Below, piece after piece: positions 43,135 to 54,797 of a DNA stretch of 64,000 nucleotides. The notes under the pieces are model-generated. The model did no database searches. It was not told the DNA's origin and was given only the letters and a program-made list of their open reading frames with translations. Position numbers and translations under genes: made by a program. Numbering within the stretch: position 1 is the first letter of the stretch; every line of letters starts with the position of its first letter. The DNA comes from Odiellus spinosus (lineage: Eukaryota; Arthropoda; Arachnida; Opiliones; Phalangiidae): positions 5,649,372-5,713,371 of the forward strand of contig OY987225.1 in NCBI GenBank assembly GCA_963920705.1. The letters run 5' to 3'.

Positions 43135-44170
43135 ATGCCGACAAAAAAAGAATTGCAGGAAATGTTAAGGAAAGAAAAAGAAACAATTAAAAAGGGGGCA
43201 GCCGATGAAAAAGAGGCAATAATAGCCTTAGTGAGAAAAAATGAAAATTTGTGGAACCGAGGCTTAGTTTCGTATAGAGATCGAGATCTAAATGAAAGGT
43301 CTTGGACGGAAATAGCCAAAGAAATGAAATTGAAAAGTAAGTACACAGTCTTTTAATGGCTCTACATTCCATGATATTTAAAACAATTTATATTAGAGGA
43401 TGTATGCAAAAAAAAATGGAAAACCTTGTTTGACCAGTTTCGGTCACACTACCAGACTGTGACGGTTTCCAAGAAGTTGACGACTCTGTGTTTGATTCTG
43501 TGAATTGGCCATTTTTTAAATCTTTATTGTTTTTAAAAGACATCGTAAAGAGAAGGGAGTAAGTACAAGAGTATGAATTAATATTACAATATTATGAAAT
43601 AGTACCACGTCAAATTTCTCAGCCGTGGAATCGACAGATTCCGAGGAGAAAGTACAAAATGATGTTAAAATTGTACCAGAGACGTCATTTACATGCAATT
43701 TCATGGGAAAAGACTATGAAATTAACCATGATATCTCTGACCATGAAGAAGAAACAAGCAATGAAAGAAATGTTTTGGACTCGGTTATTGACATGGACAA
43801 CCCAGCCCCCGGGCCATCAAGCCGAAGCGAAGAGACAACTTCGGAAGAGTGAAAGATCTCCGAAGAGAAAACTTGTACAAGAAAAATTTGGCAAGAAAAA
43901 TAAAAAGGAAACTACTTCCATTCCACCCTCATCTGTGCTAGAAGCATTAGCACATTGCAATAAGTAATTAAACACAATTTCACCCTCACTTTAAGCAAAA
44001 ATATTTTTTTTTTACTATTTACAGATAACTTAATAAGCCCGACGATTCGGCAACTGCTTTTGCAGATTATGCTGCAAGTTTGCTTAGAGATGTTGATAAG
44101 AAAAAGAGAAGAAAATGTGAAAGAGAAGTTATAGACACAATTATGGCATTTATAAATGAAGACGAGTAAA
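43135..44170 (+). CDS. Harbinger A Myb/MADF-like DNA-binding partner
   Basis: Harbinger elements encode a Myb-like protein that helps transposase enter the nucleus and bind ends. Exon 1 (43135-43337) ends in ENLWNRGLVSYRDRDLNERSW and EIAKEMKLK. A predicted intron leads to 43396, EDVCKKKWKTLFDQFRSHY, completing a MADF-type domain. A frame change or extra intron follows, then NWPFFKSLLFLKD and a GTAAGT donor at about 43559. Later segments 43625-43852 (acidic) and 44032-44170 (a BESS-like LLRDVDKKKRRK) finish it. Exact exon structure between 43440 and 43620 is uncertain. Confidence 0.6.
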
Positions 44171-44245
44171 AATTTGTAAATAATTTTTTTAAACGAAGAA
44201 ATTCAATTTTTAATTTTTATTTGAAATAAAATTAACATATTTCAT

Positions 44246-46017
44246 TCAAATAAAATCGGGTCTCTTTACACCTTTTAAATCCCATTGCCATTCAACATTG
44301 CCTGCTCCTACAAAATATTTGGCATAATTATCCCTGATGGATGCTACTTCTCTGCTAAAATTTCTTGCGGAAGTACCTCTCACTTTTTTAAATCCTCTAG
44401 CGGGATCATTTTTGAGTTCTTCGTGCCATTTTCCTTTCATGATATTTCCAGTTTTTTTGTCAAGAACATCTGCGAAATCATTTGGACAGTAATGCTTTTG
44501 CTGCAATTTTTCTTCTTCTATCATTAAAAAATTGTGAAGCACTACACAAGCTCTGATAACTTTGTCAACATTCGACGGCTTCAAAATAAGAGGTCTTCGA
44601 AAAACCCTCCAACGTGTGGCCAAAATACCGAAGACGTTCTCACTGCACCTCCTAAAACATTTAAACTTAGTTAAAGAACAATAAATACGGCTTAGCGAGT
44701 AACAAGACTGTTACGAGTACTCGAACCAGAATTCATTGGATTACCGAGTAGTGTCAGTAGAAACCTAATAAATACTCTGCAAATTGAAGCATTTTGCACC
44801 ACTCGATAATCACAACGATAAGGCAATAAAATTATTTAAATTTAAACCTACCTAGCTCTGCTTAAACGGTAATTAAAAATAATTTGAGAATTTGTAAGAC
44901 GACCTTCTCGAGAATACGGCTTCATAAAATTTGGCAATAACTGGAAAGCATCATCTCCGACAAGCACATGTGGTGAAATAATGTCAGTGTTGGGCAAAAG
45001 AACCGCTGGTGGAAATCCCGCTTTATCATTTTCAACGGCTTGACCAAATGAGGAGGACTTAAAAATTCCTCCATCGGAATGTGACCCATATCCAGCAATG
45101 TCTACGACTAAAAATCTGTATTTAGCGTCTACAACTGCCATCAAAACAATGGAATTGAAACTCTATCAAAAAAGAAAGAAATTAATTTCAAATATTTACT
45201 ATTAAAACCGTATAAATTACTTTGTAATTATAATACAAAGTTCCACTGTTTGAAGGTTGCTGTATCATGACATGCTTGCCGTCGACAGCTCCGCAACAGG
45301 TCGGATAGTTCCATCGTGTGCAATATTCTGCTTCAGCCTTCTTCCAAATATTTTCAGTTGGTTGCTAAATAATAAATTAAGACTTAAAAATAGTCTAAGA
45401 ATATTATGAAGAACAAATTTACCGGTAAATACAGAGGCTGTAAAACATCCCAAAGTGCCTGACAAGTCTCTTTAATAATATTGTGTGCCGTAGTTTTACC
45501 GAGGCGAAAAGCGTATGCCATCGAATCCAACCCATCTCCAGTTGCCAAGAATCTAAAGTATAAATTAATATATTTTAGGCCTCATCAACAATATTTAATT
45601 ACAATACAAGTTACCGTAATGTTAGAGCAAGTCTTTCTCCGGGAGGTATAGGTTTACGACCAAGAGGATTCTTTACAAGACGGAGCTTTACCAATTCCAA
45701 AAGTTTATCAAACATAATTGGTTCCATCCTCGTAAAGTTTGAAAATTTCCTGTGGTCAGTATTTCTCATTGTTTTCATCTAATCAATTCACAAGACAGAT
45801 TTAAATATATTTTGCCAAGGCTTATGAATATAATAAGAAATAAAAATACCAGAGTCCTATAGTGTCCTTCCGTACTTCGTTTCTTCCAAATAGGATGAAC
45901 CCACCATCTCTTGCGTGTATATTTCTTCTTGGCATTTAATGTAAGTTGATAATATAGTTGAATTAAGAGCAATTTTCTTCGCATTAAAATACGCCGCCTC
46001 CTCGACGTGACCGCCAT
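44246..46017 (-). CDS. PIF/Harbinger transposase A, six exons, apparently intact
   Basis: DDE transposase that cuts and inserts the element. Predicted exons 46017-45850, 45778-45615, 45552-45423, 45364-45221, 45162-44852 and 44651-44246 join in frame to 440 residues. Markers: RWWVHPIWKKR near the start, a helix-turn-helix-like exon 3, GAVDGKHV (first Asp), AGYGSHSDGG (second Asp), VGDDAFQLLP, FNYRLSRAR and RCSENVFGILATRW with the catalytic Glu. No stop or frameshift seen. The second copy at 62088-63859 is identical over the segments compared. Confidence 0.88.
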
Positions 46018-46331
46018 TAAACTTTTGAGAAATTTTGACTCGGAAATACACGCCTATCGCTGTCACGTGATGTCGTTCCCCCGATTGAAACCCTTTGCCC
46101 GGCCGGATTGAAAACGACCTTCAATTCTCGCTTTTGCTTTTCTCTCTTGCGGCAGCGCCGAGATGGAAAATGCGATTTTTTCCCCTCTTTCAATCATAAG
46201 GTAAAAGCGTTGAATTTTCTTTATTGAAAACGGCCCTTAAAAGTACAACGGAATTGTTCCATAACGTAACGGAACCAAATGTTAAATGAGAGTTTTTTAT
46301 TAGAATTATTTCTTTTAAGAGAAAAAAAACA

Positions 46332-46448
46332 AAAGACTAGCGTGGTTTAAGGGTAGGAAATATTATTTTCATCGAAGGGGATTCGAACCCCGGACTTTTT
46401 TTTTTTTATAATATTACATATTTTTACCCCTAAACCACGTTAGTCTTT
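46332..46448 (-). repeat. Fold-back element with tRNA-like boxes
   Basis: About 117 bp with ends AAAGACTA(G/A)CGTGGTTTA and the inverse. On the minus strand the left part gives GTGGTTTAGGGGTA, close to a tRNA A box. About 40 nt on is GGGGTTCGAATCCCC, an exact T-arm/B box pairing. There is no full cloverleaf. It resembles a tRNA-derived SINE or MITE. The inverted partner is at 61657-61773. Confidence 0.65.
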
Positions 46449-47264
46449 AATTTTACAGTCATATAATTTCGTTTTTTTTTCTTTTAGCGGACTGTAAACA
46501 CCTTTGGCCGTATATTACCACTCTTTTATGGCCAGAGTGTAATATATATTTTTATGTTGGGGCTACCAATAAGGTATAGGGGGTGTAATATATTTTTTAC
46601 TTTAATTATTACTGCGCATGGCCTGTCTCTTTCTTTCGGACTACAAACTCTTATTTTTTTATTGCTTCTCATGTCTTTGCTCTGTCTTTTGGACGGCAAA
46701 CAACTTTATTTCTTTTGCTTGTCATATCATTTCAAACAATTCGCATATGTCCTCTGATTCGTCTAATTTTTTTATTAATCCTCATATTTTTGGTCTTTTT
46801 TTTTGAGGCTTTTCATCTTCTACAACATTAAGTTTCATAAATTGTAAAATTGAATGGTTTTACTTTCTTCTTCTGCCACTTTTTTTTGGAGCTAAATGTT
46901 TTGTGGTAATCTTATAGTTTTAGTTTCTTAAGCCTTAAGTTTGATTTTCATTCCAATAGTATTTGATGTGGTAAATTGACTCTTTTGCATGATTTTAGTA
47001 AAGCTTACTGGAGAATTGAAAGGTGTAGCATTTAGAACCATTTTCACTTCCAATTTCTGTCAACACCTTCTACACCTTTTGATTGAGGAGCATCCAGAAC
47101 AAAATGGGTACCAAGAAATCCTTTTAAGATACAAAGCCTATTTATAAAAATATTTTAATCTAGTTCAATTTTTACATAGTGATAACCCATTTATTTTCAT
47201 ATATAAAGCTAAAAAATACTAACGATTTTAAAGTCTTAGTAAAATAAAAGTTTCGTAAAAAAAT
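46449..47264. other. No gene; promoter of gene A copy 3
   Basis: AT-rich. Frames at 46554-46806 are low-complexity hydrophobic and mirrored in the other arm. From about 47107 the sequence matches the upstream region of gene A copies 1 and 2, including CATATATAAAGC near 47200. CAACATTAAGTTTCATAAAT at about 46823 is shared with segment X. Confidence 0.5.
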
Positions 47265-47945
47265 ATGGCTTGTTTGAGTGTAAATTGTGATATTAAAGCA
47301 ACCGAGCCTTTTGTGACAATTTTGCCCTTAACCGCGCTTAGTTTTCACATTTGTGATAAAATTGCCCTGTTTAAAAAAAAAACCCGTGGAAAAGCGCGAT
47401 AACGTTGTTAATATTATAGGAAAACGCGTTTTCGATCAGTGTCGCGAACTTTTAAAAGACTATAGCTATTTTATAACCGAAAAACAAGGACTTTTTCGTT
47501 TTAATAGATATAATTGTGACTTGGAAATTCCTCCTCCCTTTTGTCCTTTTGAGTTGCATATTGGTTATCCTACCTGTCCCTTCCTTCATTTTCGGTGTTC
47601 CACGTTTCAAATTCACACCAGCTATTATATACGTGGCTGGACTTTCTATAAAGCGGTCATTTTTGCTAACTTGTACGTTATTTAATGAATACCAGTTTTG
47701 TTATGGAAAAATAATGATATCCTTATTTAGATATCGGGAACTTAACATTTTTTGCAAAAACCCTACGCTAGAAATGAGAAAAATAAGAAGAAAGATTAAC
47801 TATCTTAATCGACAGGTTTGTAATTTTTTAAAAAACTTAAATTTATTTAAGATTAATATGTTATTTACTTTTAGATGAAAAAAATTAAAGCCCGATTTTT
47901 AACTCTAGAACCGGAAATGGATCAATTTATTACTTTTTATTACAC
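47265..47945 (+). pseudogene. Gene A, copy 3, frameshifted
   Basis: Starts at ATG 47265 and follows copy 2, but a longer A run at about 47378-47387 shifts the frame after residue 40. The remainder (47388-47685), the YRELN exon and the last exon are recognisable. Confidence 0.8.
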
Positions 47946-48325
47946 TTTATAACTTTGCTATGTTTCTTTGTGAAACTATTCCTTTATAATAAATATATTC
48001 TTTAAAAAAATATTTTTGTAAAATGATAATTATACCAATTAAATGTAATTATAGTGAATATTTTCATAATTTGTATATTAATTCTATATGACTAGATAAT
48101 CTATCTTAATTATAATAACCACTACGTGTATAATTTTAATATTTTTTTATTAGAATAAAAAATTTAAAACTGGACGGCATTGAAAAAAATAACATTCTAT
48201 ATTTTTCACGTCATTAATATACATATGTAGATAACCACTTTTTTATATTAAGCCACAAAATATATAAATACGAAAAAATAAGGTTCATTTTTTCACTATT
48301 GAATCTTGTTACCAAACCTAAAAGT

Positions 48326-48716
48326 ATGGCTAATAAAAATATTGCCGTAGTTCAGCCGTTTTATCCTGTTCTGAAATATTTAAAATTAAGTCCAGCCGCT
48401 TTTACACCAACTAGAGCTACAAATTGGTCGGCAGGCCTGGACTTTTACTCGTTGTATGACACCGTAATCCCCGTCAATGAACTTGTCAAAGTACACACGG
48501 GTATTGCTCTTGAACTACCACCCTACACTGTGGGGACGCTGCTTGGAAGTTCATGTAGGTTTTACACTATGAAACTTAAAACTAACTTTTAAAATTATAG
48601 CTAAAATTTCAATTTTAGCGAAACTTTTGGAAGGTATTTTGTGTATCCAGGGATTATAGACTCAGACTTTCGGGGCGAGCTACAAGTCATTTTAAGAACC
48701 AACTTAGAAACCGATC
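48326..48716 (+). pseudogene. dUTPase, copy 3, truncated
   Basis: Exon 1 from ATG 48326 has SAGLDFYSLYD and GLL-type motif II start (GSSC in place of GRSC). A base is missing early in exon 2 (T run near 48636), and the sequence stops at 48716, directly joined to Harbinger-type sequence. Confidence 0.8.
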
Positions 48717-48810
48717 AATGGAAGGAAAGATTGTTGGCTTATTGGTATGGGCTTAATAAAATATACATTTGTTTCACATTGTGTATTATATTAATAAATT
48801 TACTCAGGTG

Positions 48811-49105
48811 ACAGTGGCTACCCTCTAAAACCATGGCTAATAACTCCAATCACTCATACTCCAAGAGGATACCCGAGGAGAGATTTGACAGCGCCCTAAC
48901 AAAAACAAGGCAACTTGTTGAATGCACCATTGGTGTATGGAATCAAGTTTTTCGTTGTCTTCTTTTGCATAGGACACTTCATTACCACCCAACAGTTGCA
49001 GCGCAAATAGTATATGCCTGTGCTACCCTGCATAACATGCGCAGAGATGCCGAGCATCGGGAGGCTGATGATTTATTCACAGACACTGGATCGTCTAGTG
49101 AGTGA
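48811..49105 (+). pseudogene. Harbinger transposase C-terminal fragment
   Basis: After a TTTACTCAG acceptor-like site one frame begins GDSGYPLKPWL. A frame change leads to RQLVECTIGVWNQVFRCL and ACATLHNM, the catalytic Glu region and C terminus of a Harbinger transposase different from A and B. Confidence 0.75.
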
Positions 49106-49605
49106 CTCAAATGAGGAGTTAAATGAAAGGGCTACGCGGTTTAATAATGACGAGAAGGCAAGTTAGAAGAGAAAGAAGGGCCTTAGTTTTGGATGGACCT
49201 GAACATATACCCAGGCCTAAGGAAACTTGGCTTCTAGGAGGTCAAGTGGCACCTTGTAAGACGATTTCGCTAAGGTTACAAAAAAGGCCATTTTTAGGGC
49301 CATTAATTGGGTGGATGAAAAATAAATGTTTATTAGCACCAAGCCCTATTTGCTGGAAAAAAATAGGCGAGTTGAAACATTTGATCCGTTTCAATCTCTT
49401 TGCTTATAGTGAAAATATTATTTTTCACTTTGTATTTTCAACACAGAATAAAAAAATCGACTTTTAGTAAAGGGAACTTGACTGATGAAATGTTTCAAGG
49501 CAGTTTAACTCACCTCGTTTTTCTCAAACCAAAATAAATAACTACTACCCGCTAGTGCCGGAGAAACGAGTCATATCCACCAACGGATTATATCCGTACA
49601 AAAAT
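49106..49605. other. No gene seen
   Basis: The frame 49123-49467 has no recognised motif. Confidence 0.5.
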
Positions 49606-49950
49606 CAATCGTGTATTCAAATTCATACAAGTCCCGTGACCTATCGAAACTCCTGATGTACAGATTCCATTACGACATCATCCGGGCTCAATACTGAGAG
49701 GCGGTGAAGAGTCTCTTCACCGATACCCTCTACCGGGATTTGGCCGGCGAGTTCTACGACTTTTCCGGTTACTCTAAAGATCCTCTTTACAGCGAGGTTA
49801 ACAAGAAGGTGCTGGGAAAGTTTAAGCACGGCACTCCCGTCCAGGATTTCTGCCAGTTACGCCCCAAAATGCATTCCATGCTGTGGCGAAAGAAAACGGC
49901 CAAGGGAATCTGCCGAAGAGTGTTGAGAAATACAGTTCGTCACGTTCAGT
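49606..49950 (+). pseudogene. Protein-primed DNA polymerase B, C-terminal fragment
   Basis: Contains LMYRFHYDII, SLFTDTLYRDL, FYDFSGYSKD, NKKVLGKFK, LRPKMHSML and KTAKGI in the order found at the end of Polinton-type polymerases. The Asp-Thr-Asp catalytic triplet of the palm is not present as such; a stop codon lies just before this region. Codon use is G+C-richer than its neighbours. Confidence 0.75.
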
Positions 49951-49957
49951 ATAATTA

Positions 49958-50345
49958 TTGATTACTCAATCGAAAATAAACGAAACCTCTACTGGGTTCT
50001 CTCCTTTTTATTTACATCATGGGTACGAACCTAATCTACCTTGGGATGAACGTGTGTTTAGAGGTATCCCGGATAATTTAGAGGAAGCTATTAATGATTA
50101 TGAACAAGGACCACTACATGAGTGGCAATTATCTATAGATTTGGCTCATGTAAATGATTTGGCCAGTGCCAAACAGAAATATTTTTATGATCGTAATTAT
50201 TCAGGAAGTGAACTGGAGGTGGGCCAATTAGTATGGAAACAGCTGCTGCATTAGACAGTCTGTGCCCCAAAGTTTTCAGCTAAATTTGCGCCTAGGTTGG
50301 AAGGTCCTTTCCGGATGGTCGAAAAACTCTCCCCAGTGAATTAAG
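49958..50345 (+). pseudogene. Gypsy integrase C-terminal fragment
   Basis: TGFSPFYLHHGYEPN, then a helical region, AKQKYFYDRNY, VGQLVWKQ and, after a frame change near 50255, a FSAKFAPRLEGPF GPY/F-like block. Not the same family member as at 21041. Confidence 0.75.
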
Positions 50346-50657
50346 TAATGGTCACTCACTAAAATTGAATAGAACATATGCTCCAACACTTCCTACCATT
50401 GGAAACAAAGCAGGGAGTAGAACAGATCCTCGAAAAAATTTTAAATGAAAGAGAAAAAAAATTTGTAAATCTAAAACATTTGGTGACCAAGAATTGCAAG
50501 TCGTTCGCAAAGATGTCGAAGATCTTGGAGCTGGAAACTTAAAACCGGCCCAAAACTTTAAACACAGAGCAGATGAAGAGAATGAGGCTTACTACAATTT
50601 GATTGAACTAGGCAATGGGCCATTTAAAAATATAATTTTTAGTGTTCCAGAGATCTG

Positions 50658-51080
50658 AAAGCTTCATTTGAAGACCCTGACTTCGAACAGGTTATTCCTT
50701 ATGACACAACTTTTGAAGTTGGAAATTTTTACGTTTCCATAGTAGCAATGAAAAATACAGAAATTGTAGGAAACCCTTTAATACCGGTGTTTTGTATGAT
50801 ACATGATCTCAAACTCACGACTACTCATGCTCATTTCTTCAAAAACTTTGAAGTCCCCATTTTGGAACTGGACAAATACGGGCAAAAAGTGCCAATTATT
50901 TGTGACAGAGAAATCGGATTGATAAAAGCCATTTCAAATAGTTGTGAAATTGGTCAACAGAACCTATTGCTTTGGCATAACCACATAAAGAGAAATGTCA
51001 CAGATTGGATTGCGAAAACGGATGCAAATGATGTGGATAAAAAATTATATTCCAAGCATATCAGTGATTTGATAAATTGA
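50658..51080 (+). pseudogene. MULE-like transposase domain fragment
   Basis: IPYDTTFEVGNFYVS, then NPLIPVFCMIHD, HFFKNF, ICDREIGLIKAI and LLWHNHIKRNV follow the order of MULE/transposase family blocks (first Asp, second Asp, C/H near the end). The flanks are open only in short frames. Similar domains occur next to SWIM zinc fingers in animal transposon-derived genes, which fits the SWIM/YqaJ gene nearby. Confidence 0.5.
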
Positions 51081-51967
51081 GAGCCTTGAAAAGTTCGATT
51101 AATTTACAAAATGTTTAGCGTAACCTGAAGTGAAAAATTTAAGGCATACGCCAATAAAAATATGAAAAATTATTTACGGACAGGCTGCAATATAGCTGTA
51201 ACAAACAGATTTGTTGCTTTGTTTCCAGGAATAACTCAAGTCAGACTTCAGGGTGGCTTCAAAGGCTACATAGACCATAAACAATCTAGACCAAACTCAG
51301 AAAAGGTTTTAAAAAAATTTTAAAATTTAAATCGCTCTTTTTCTAACAATTAATTTCGGCCCCTTTTAACGCATTTGACCCGAACTTTTTGTAAAATAAA
51401 TTTCTAGAGCAATTTCACAAGTTGACTACGAAGCTCCGATAACCTCCGTTATAAACGATTCTCGTCGTGTTGTTCTTGTTTTTCAATAGAATCATCGAAC
51501 CTCGTGGATCCGTAACACCGGCCCACAGCCTAAATAATTCTACCGAAGTAATTATTCGTTTCCAACTGTTTAGTCTTATTAAGCCATTAATTACAAAATC
51601 TACAAATGGGCCGAATCGATATCTAACCGATAAATTTACCCGGAAGTAGGCCGAAAAAAGCAGGTATAGGGAGACGGCGAAAAGCCAATGGGGAAAGAAA
51701 GCCAGATATTAACGGAGCCCTTTACTCGGGGAGCGCTTTTAAGGGCGAATACAGTAACTCTCTCACTAAGGGGGATGACACCGAGGTAGAAGATAAAAAC
51801 TTCTGACGTATCAATGTCTCCCTTGCTAACTCCCTACATCATTTAGCCTTGTTAAGGTGACGTCACTTTTGGGGTTTTCGTAAATGGCGAAACTTTGGAG
51901 TTTCATTGAAACTCGAGAGTTAAGAACTTCGCCCTAAACACTTCCTTAAATTGTCATAATTTTCCAG
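51081..51967. other. No gene seen
   Basis: Short frames only. TTTTCCAG at 51960-51967 is the acceptor of the following exon. Confidence 0.5.
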
Positions 51968-52075
51968 GAATACACGCGAAGAGGGCTTCGCAACTTGGGT
52001 AGCACGTGCTTTACGAATTCGGTTATTCAATGCCTATTGAACACGAAAGAACTCTTCGAAGGACTAAAAATTAAC
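51968..52075 (+). pseudogene. Ubiquitin-specific protease Cys-box exon
   Basis: Directly after a TTTTCCAG acceptor the frame gives [20 protein letters not shown], the USP catalytic Cys box (GL.NLG.TCF.NS..QCL), then a stop at about 52073. The His box and the rest of the protease are missing. The end of the exon overlaps the 3' end of the opposite-strand YqaJ gene. It may be a captured or truncated host exon. Confidence 0.6.
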
Positions 52076-53001
52076 TAGCTTTGGCAACATATCATTTTTA
52101 AAGAATTCCTTGTTATAATCTATTCTTTCTATAAATGGTGCATCATCCCCGCAATCAACGATTAAATCGCACCATGAAAGACCACTAATACCCATTTGAC
52201 CCTGCATCTGATAGTAAAAATTATGTTTCTTATCACAGGTTAAGGAACCATTTTCATCTAGTTTTAGAAATTTGGTAGTTGGTTCATTTCTTTTAATGCC
52301 TTCGTTGATAGAAATATTTTGAAATTTACATTTTGACAGAGTTTTTATTTCTAGGAGTCCATATTGGCCCGTTGTCTTATCTAAAACAAGTCTTGCCGGA
52401 GATGCGCCTAACATTGGCAATGATGGGTTAACGCAAAATCCTGTTGAGAATGTCTCTATGTTTCCTCGTAATACTTTGTACTTTTCCGTAGCGGCTTTTT
52501 CATTGTTTAATCCTTCTTGGATATATTTATTTCTCGATATATCGGCACCTGTTATAAGATTTTTCAAGAAGCTTTCAGTTGCCGCTTTCTTCCGTTTGCA
52601 GACGGCTCCAAATTTGGAAGCGGTGATCCTTTCTGCGCGTTCAGCTTTCCACAGACCACAGTTAGACTGATCTTTTGTTTCAAATTCCAATTTTTGCGCA
52701 GCATCTAGCGTTATTTTAAGGACAGACGTAGTTTTTCCCATAGCATCTTCAATAAGGCGGAGAGATTGTTCATTGCACTGACTAATGTCAAATATCTTCA
52801 CTGGCAATGATATTCTTTTGGTGAGATCAGTTTGAACAACAATCAACTCGTCGTTATCTCTGACAATAGCAGCGGCTACCTCAGGAACGAAATGGTTTTC
52901 TTCTTGTATACGAGTCAAGAATTTGCGTTTTGAAGCATTCTTAAATTTGTCACAAAGCTTCTCAATCCTACGTTTCATGTTGACATTATCATCTTCTGGG
53001 G
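52064..53001 (-). pseudogene. YqaJ-type exonuclease domain (3' half of split gene)
   Basis: YqaJ/lambda-exonuclease proteins digest DNA in recombination and belong to the PD-(D/E)xK nucleases. Visible: WKAERAERITAS, a glycine-rich LGASPARLV, GLLEIK and HNFYYQMQGQMGI, in order. The first catalytic acid, normally Asp after SP, is Ala, while the E-x-K pair is intact. The frame is open to 53001, where Harbinger B begins; codons past that belong to the transposon. The 5' half resumes at 56377. Confidence 0.8.
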
Positions 53002-53310
53002 GGCTATTCTGTAAGCATCGAGAGCGGATTTGTGATCGACAAATCTCATGATCTCGATCTCGATGTCGAAAATTACTGAAATAGTATTCTATAAGTACAT
53101 TTGTCGACATCGAGATCGACAACGTTCTCGATAATCGAGTGTGTTGTAGATGTCTATGTCGACAGGGCAAAACGTATCGAAAACGATGTCGACATCGTTT
53201 TCACCCAATCACAGAGTTATAGCGAAGGGAAGAGAAGCAAAGACTATATACCGCATAGCGTTACATCATATGTAGTCTTTGCTAAAATTGTTACCGAAGT
53301 AGAAGAAACA

Positions 53311-54706
53311 TGGCAGTGTTAAATTTAGTTCGTCTCGAGGTTTTGAATTTAGCTCTAAACATAGAAGGAAGAAGAGATTTACGTAGGCAAAGAGTAATTT
53401 TGAGCTATCAAATCTAAATTTTAGACGGCTTTACCGCCTAGAAAAATGTATAGTTTTAGAGCTATGCCAAGAATTACGTAGGCCTTTGTTGGGCCAAAGA
53501 AGCACAATGTTGCCTGTAGACAGAAAGGTAAGTGTTTAGAATTAAACAATTGTTTTTATTATTAACACAAGTTTTCGTAAATATTTTTAGATATTAATTG
53601 CGCTTAGATTTTTTGCTGTTGGGTCATACCAAATGTGTGTTGGACAAGACCTTTATTTGGAAGTTAGTCAACCAACTGTTTCGAGGGTAATAAAGGATGT
53701 AACAAATGTTGTACTAGAGGTTTTGGCCGCAAAGTGGATAAAGTTCCCTATAACAAATGTTGAAAGGGTAGCAACTCAAATCAGGTAATTTTTTAATTAT
53801 ATATTTTAGTCAGATTATTCTTAAAAGCGAAATGTCTGAATTACAGGTTCATGGAAAAGACCAATTTTCCAGGCGTTATAGGCGCGATTGATTGTACGCA
53901 TGTTGCGATTGTTCCCCCTGCCCAACTTAATGGTGAAAATCGTGAGTATCTTTATGTGAACCGCAAAGGCTACCATTCAATAAATGTTCAACTGGTAAGG
54001 CAACATTTCATGGTATAAATTTGTAGAAGTCAGCCTAAAATATTTTAACATTACTTTTGCAAAGATCTGCGACTATGACTTAGTCATTTCACAAGTCAAC
54101 GCAAAGTTTCCTGGCTCCACGCACGACACCTATATTTACAAAACAGCGATTTCTTCATATCTAGAGAAGAAATTCCAAGACGGAGTTTTAAAAGGAAATT
54201 GGATACTTGGTAAGTTCCGGTTATTATTTTAGGTTATATATAAGCGTCAAACATAAATATGGAAATATTCCGTAGGAGATGGAGGATACCCACTACTCCC
54301 ATGGCTAATGACTCCGATTGTAAAACCAGCAGCTGGATCCACACAGGAGAGATATTCACTATGTCAACAATCTGCAAGAAGTGTTATCGAAAGGTGCAAT
54401 GGTGTTCTTAAACAACGTTTTCGATGTTTGTTAAAAGATAGAGTACTACACTATGCCCCAGAAAAAGCAGCAAAAATTATTAATGCTTGTGCAGTTTTGC
54501 ACAATATTTGCATTTTAAGAGGGGTTCCGAACGATGCTAATGAATTGGACCCATTAAATGATGTTGTATATGGTGAGGATGATCGAATATTGGTAGATGA
54601 TCAACCGTGGGAAGACGTTGCCCGACCAATTGCTCATGTTACAGATAAGTGGAAATTGGCAGGGCAGCAGACACGTGAACAAATTATACGCCGGAGATTC
54701 ATGTAA
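53311..54706 (+). pseudogene. Harbinger transposase B, probable single frameshift
   Basis: ATG 53311. Later exons 53591-53784, 53847-53994, 54065-54209 and 54276-54706 join in frame (306 codons with stop). Markers: QPTVSRVI, GVIGAIDCTHV (first Asp), GSTHDTYIY (second Asp), GDGGYPLLPW and SVIERCNGVLKQRF (catalytic Glu). The first exon runs out of frame near 53410 (stop after SYQI) while FRRLYRLEKC continues in another frame, so the copy seems to carry one small lesion at its N terminus. Confidence 0.8.
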
Positions 54707-54797
54707 TCATTTTTATTTATGCTTGATTTGTTATTCGTTTTTTTTGTTAAAGCTTGAATTAAACTTAAAAGATGGTCATTTGTTCGTTTTTGATTAG

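Larger units (their letters stand above)
42863..46236 (-). mobile_element. PIF/Harbinger transposon A, 3.37 kb
   Basis: Ends GG(T/G)CGTTTTCAATAAAG, inverted at 46220-46236 with one difference near the tip. Flanking triplets are ATA and TTA, not a clean TWA duplication. It contains the two standard genes: a transposase on the minus strand and a Myb/MADF-like partner on the plus strand, converging. An inverted, almost identical copy starts at 61869 and runs off the window. Confidence 0.85.
44105..48274. repeat. Left arm of inverted repeat IR2 (visible part)
   Basis: Reverse complement of 59833-64000. The coordinate sum is 108105 outside and 108107 at the inner end, so only about two bases of length change over 4.2 kb. 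It includes most of Harbinger A, the tRNA-like fold-back and gene A copy 3. The arm may extend left of 44105, since the partner is cut off by the window edge. Confidence 0.95.

Noticed and set aside
46380-46400. Functional tRNA gene
   Set aside because: Only the T-arm is perfect. No cloverleaf or anticodon arm can be formed, and the flanks are inverted repeats.
53002-53170. N-terminal extension of the YqaJ protein (Arg-rich, upstream of 53001)
   Set aside because: It lies inside the Harbinger B end and is a fortuitous read-through frame.
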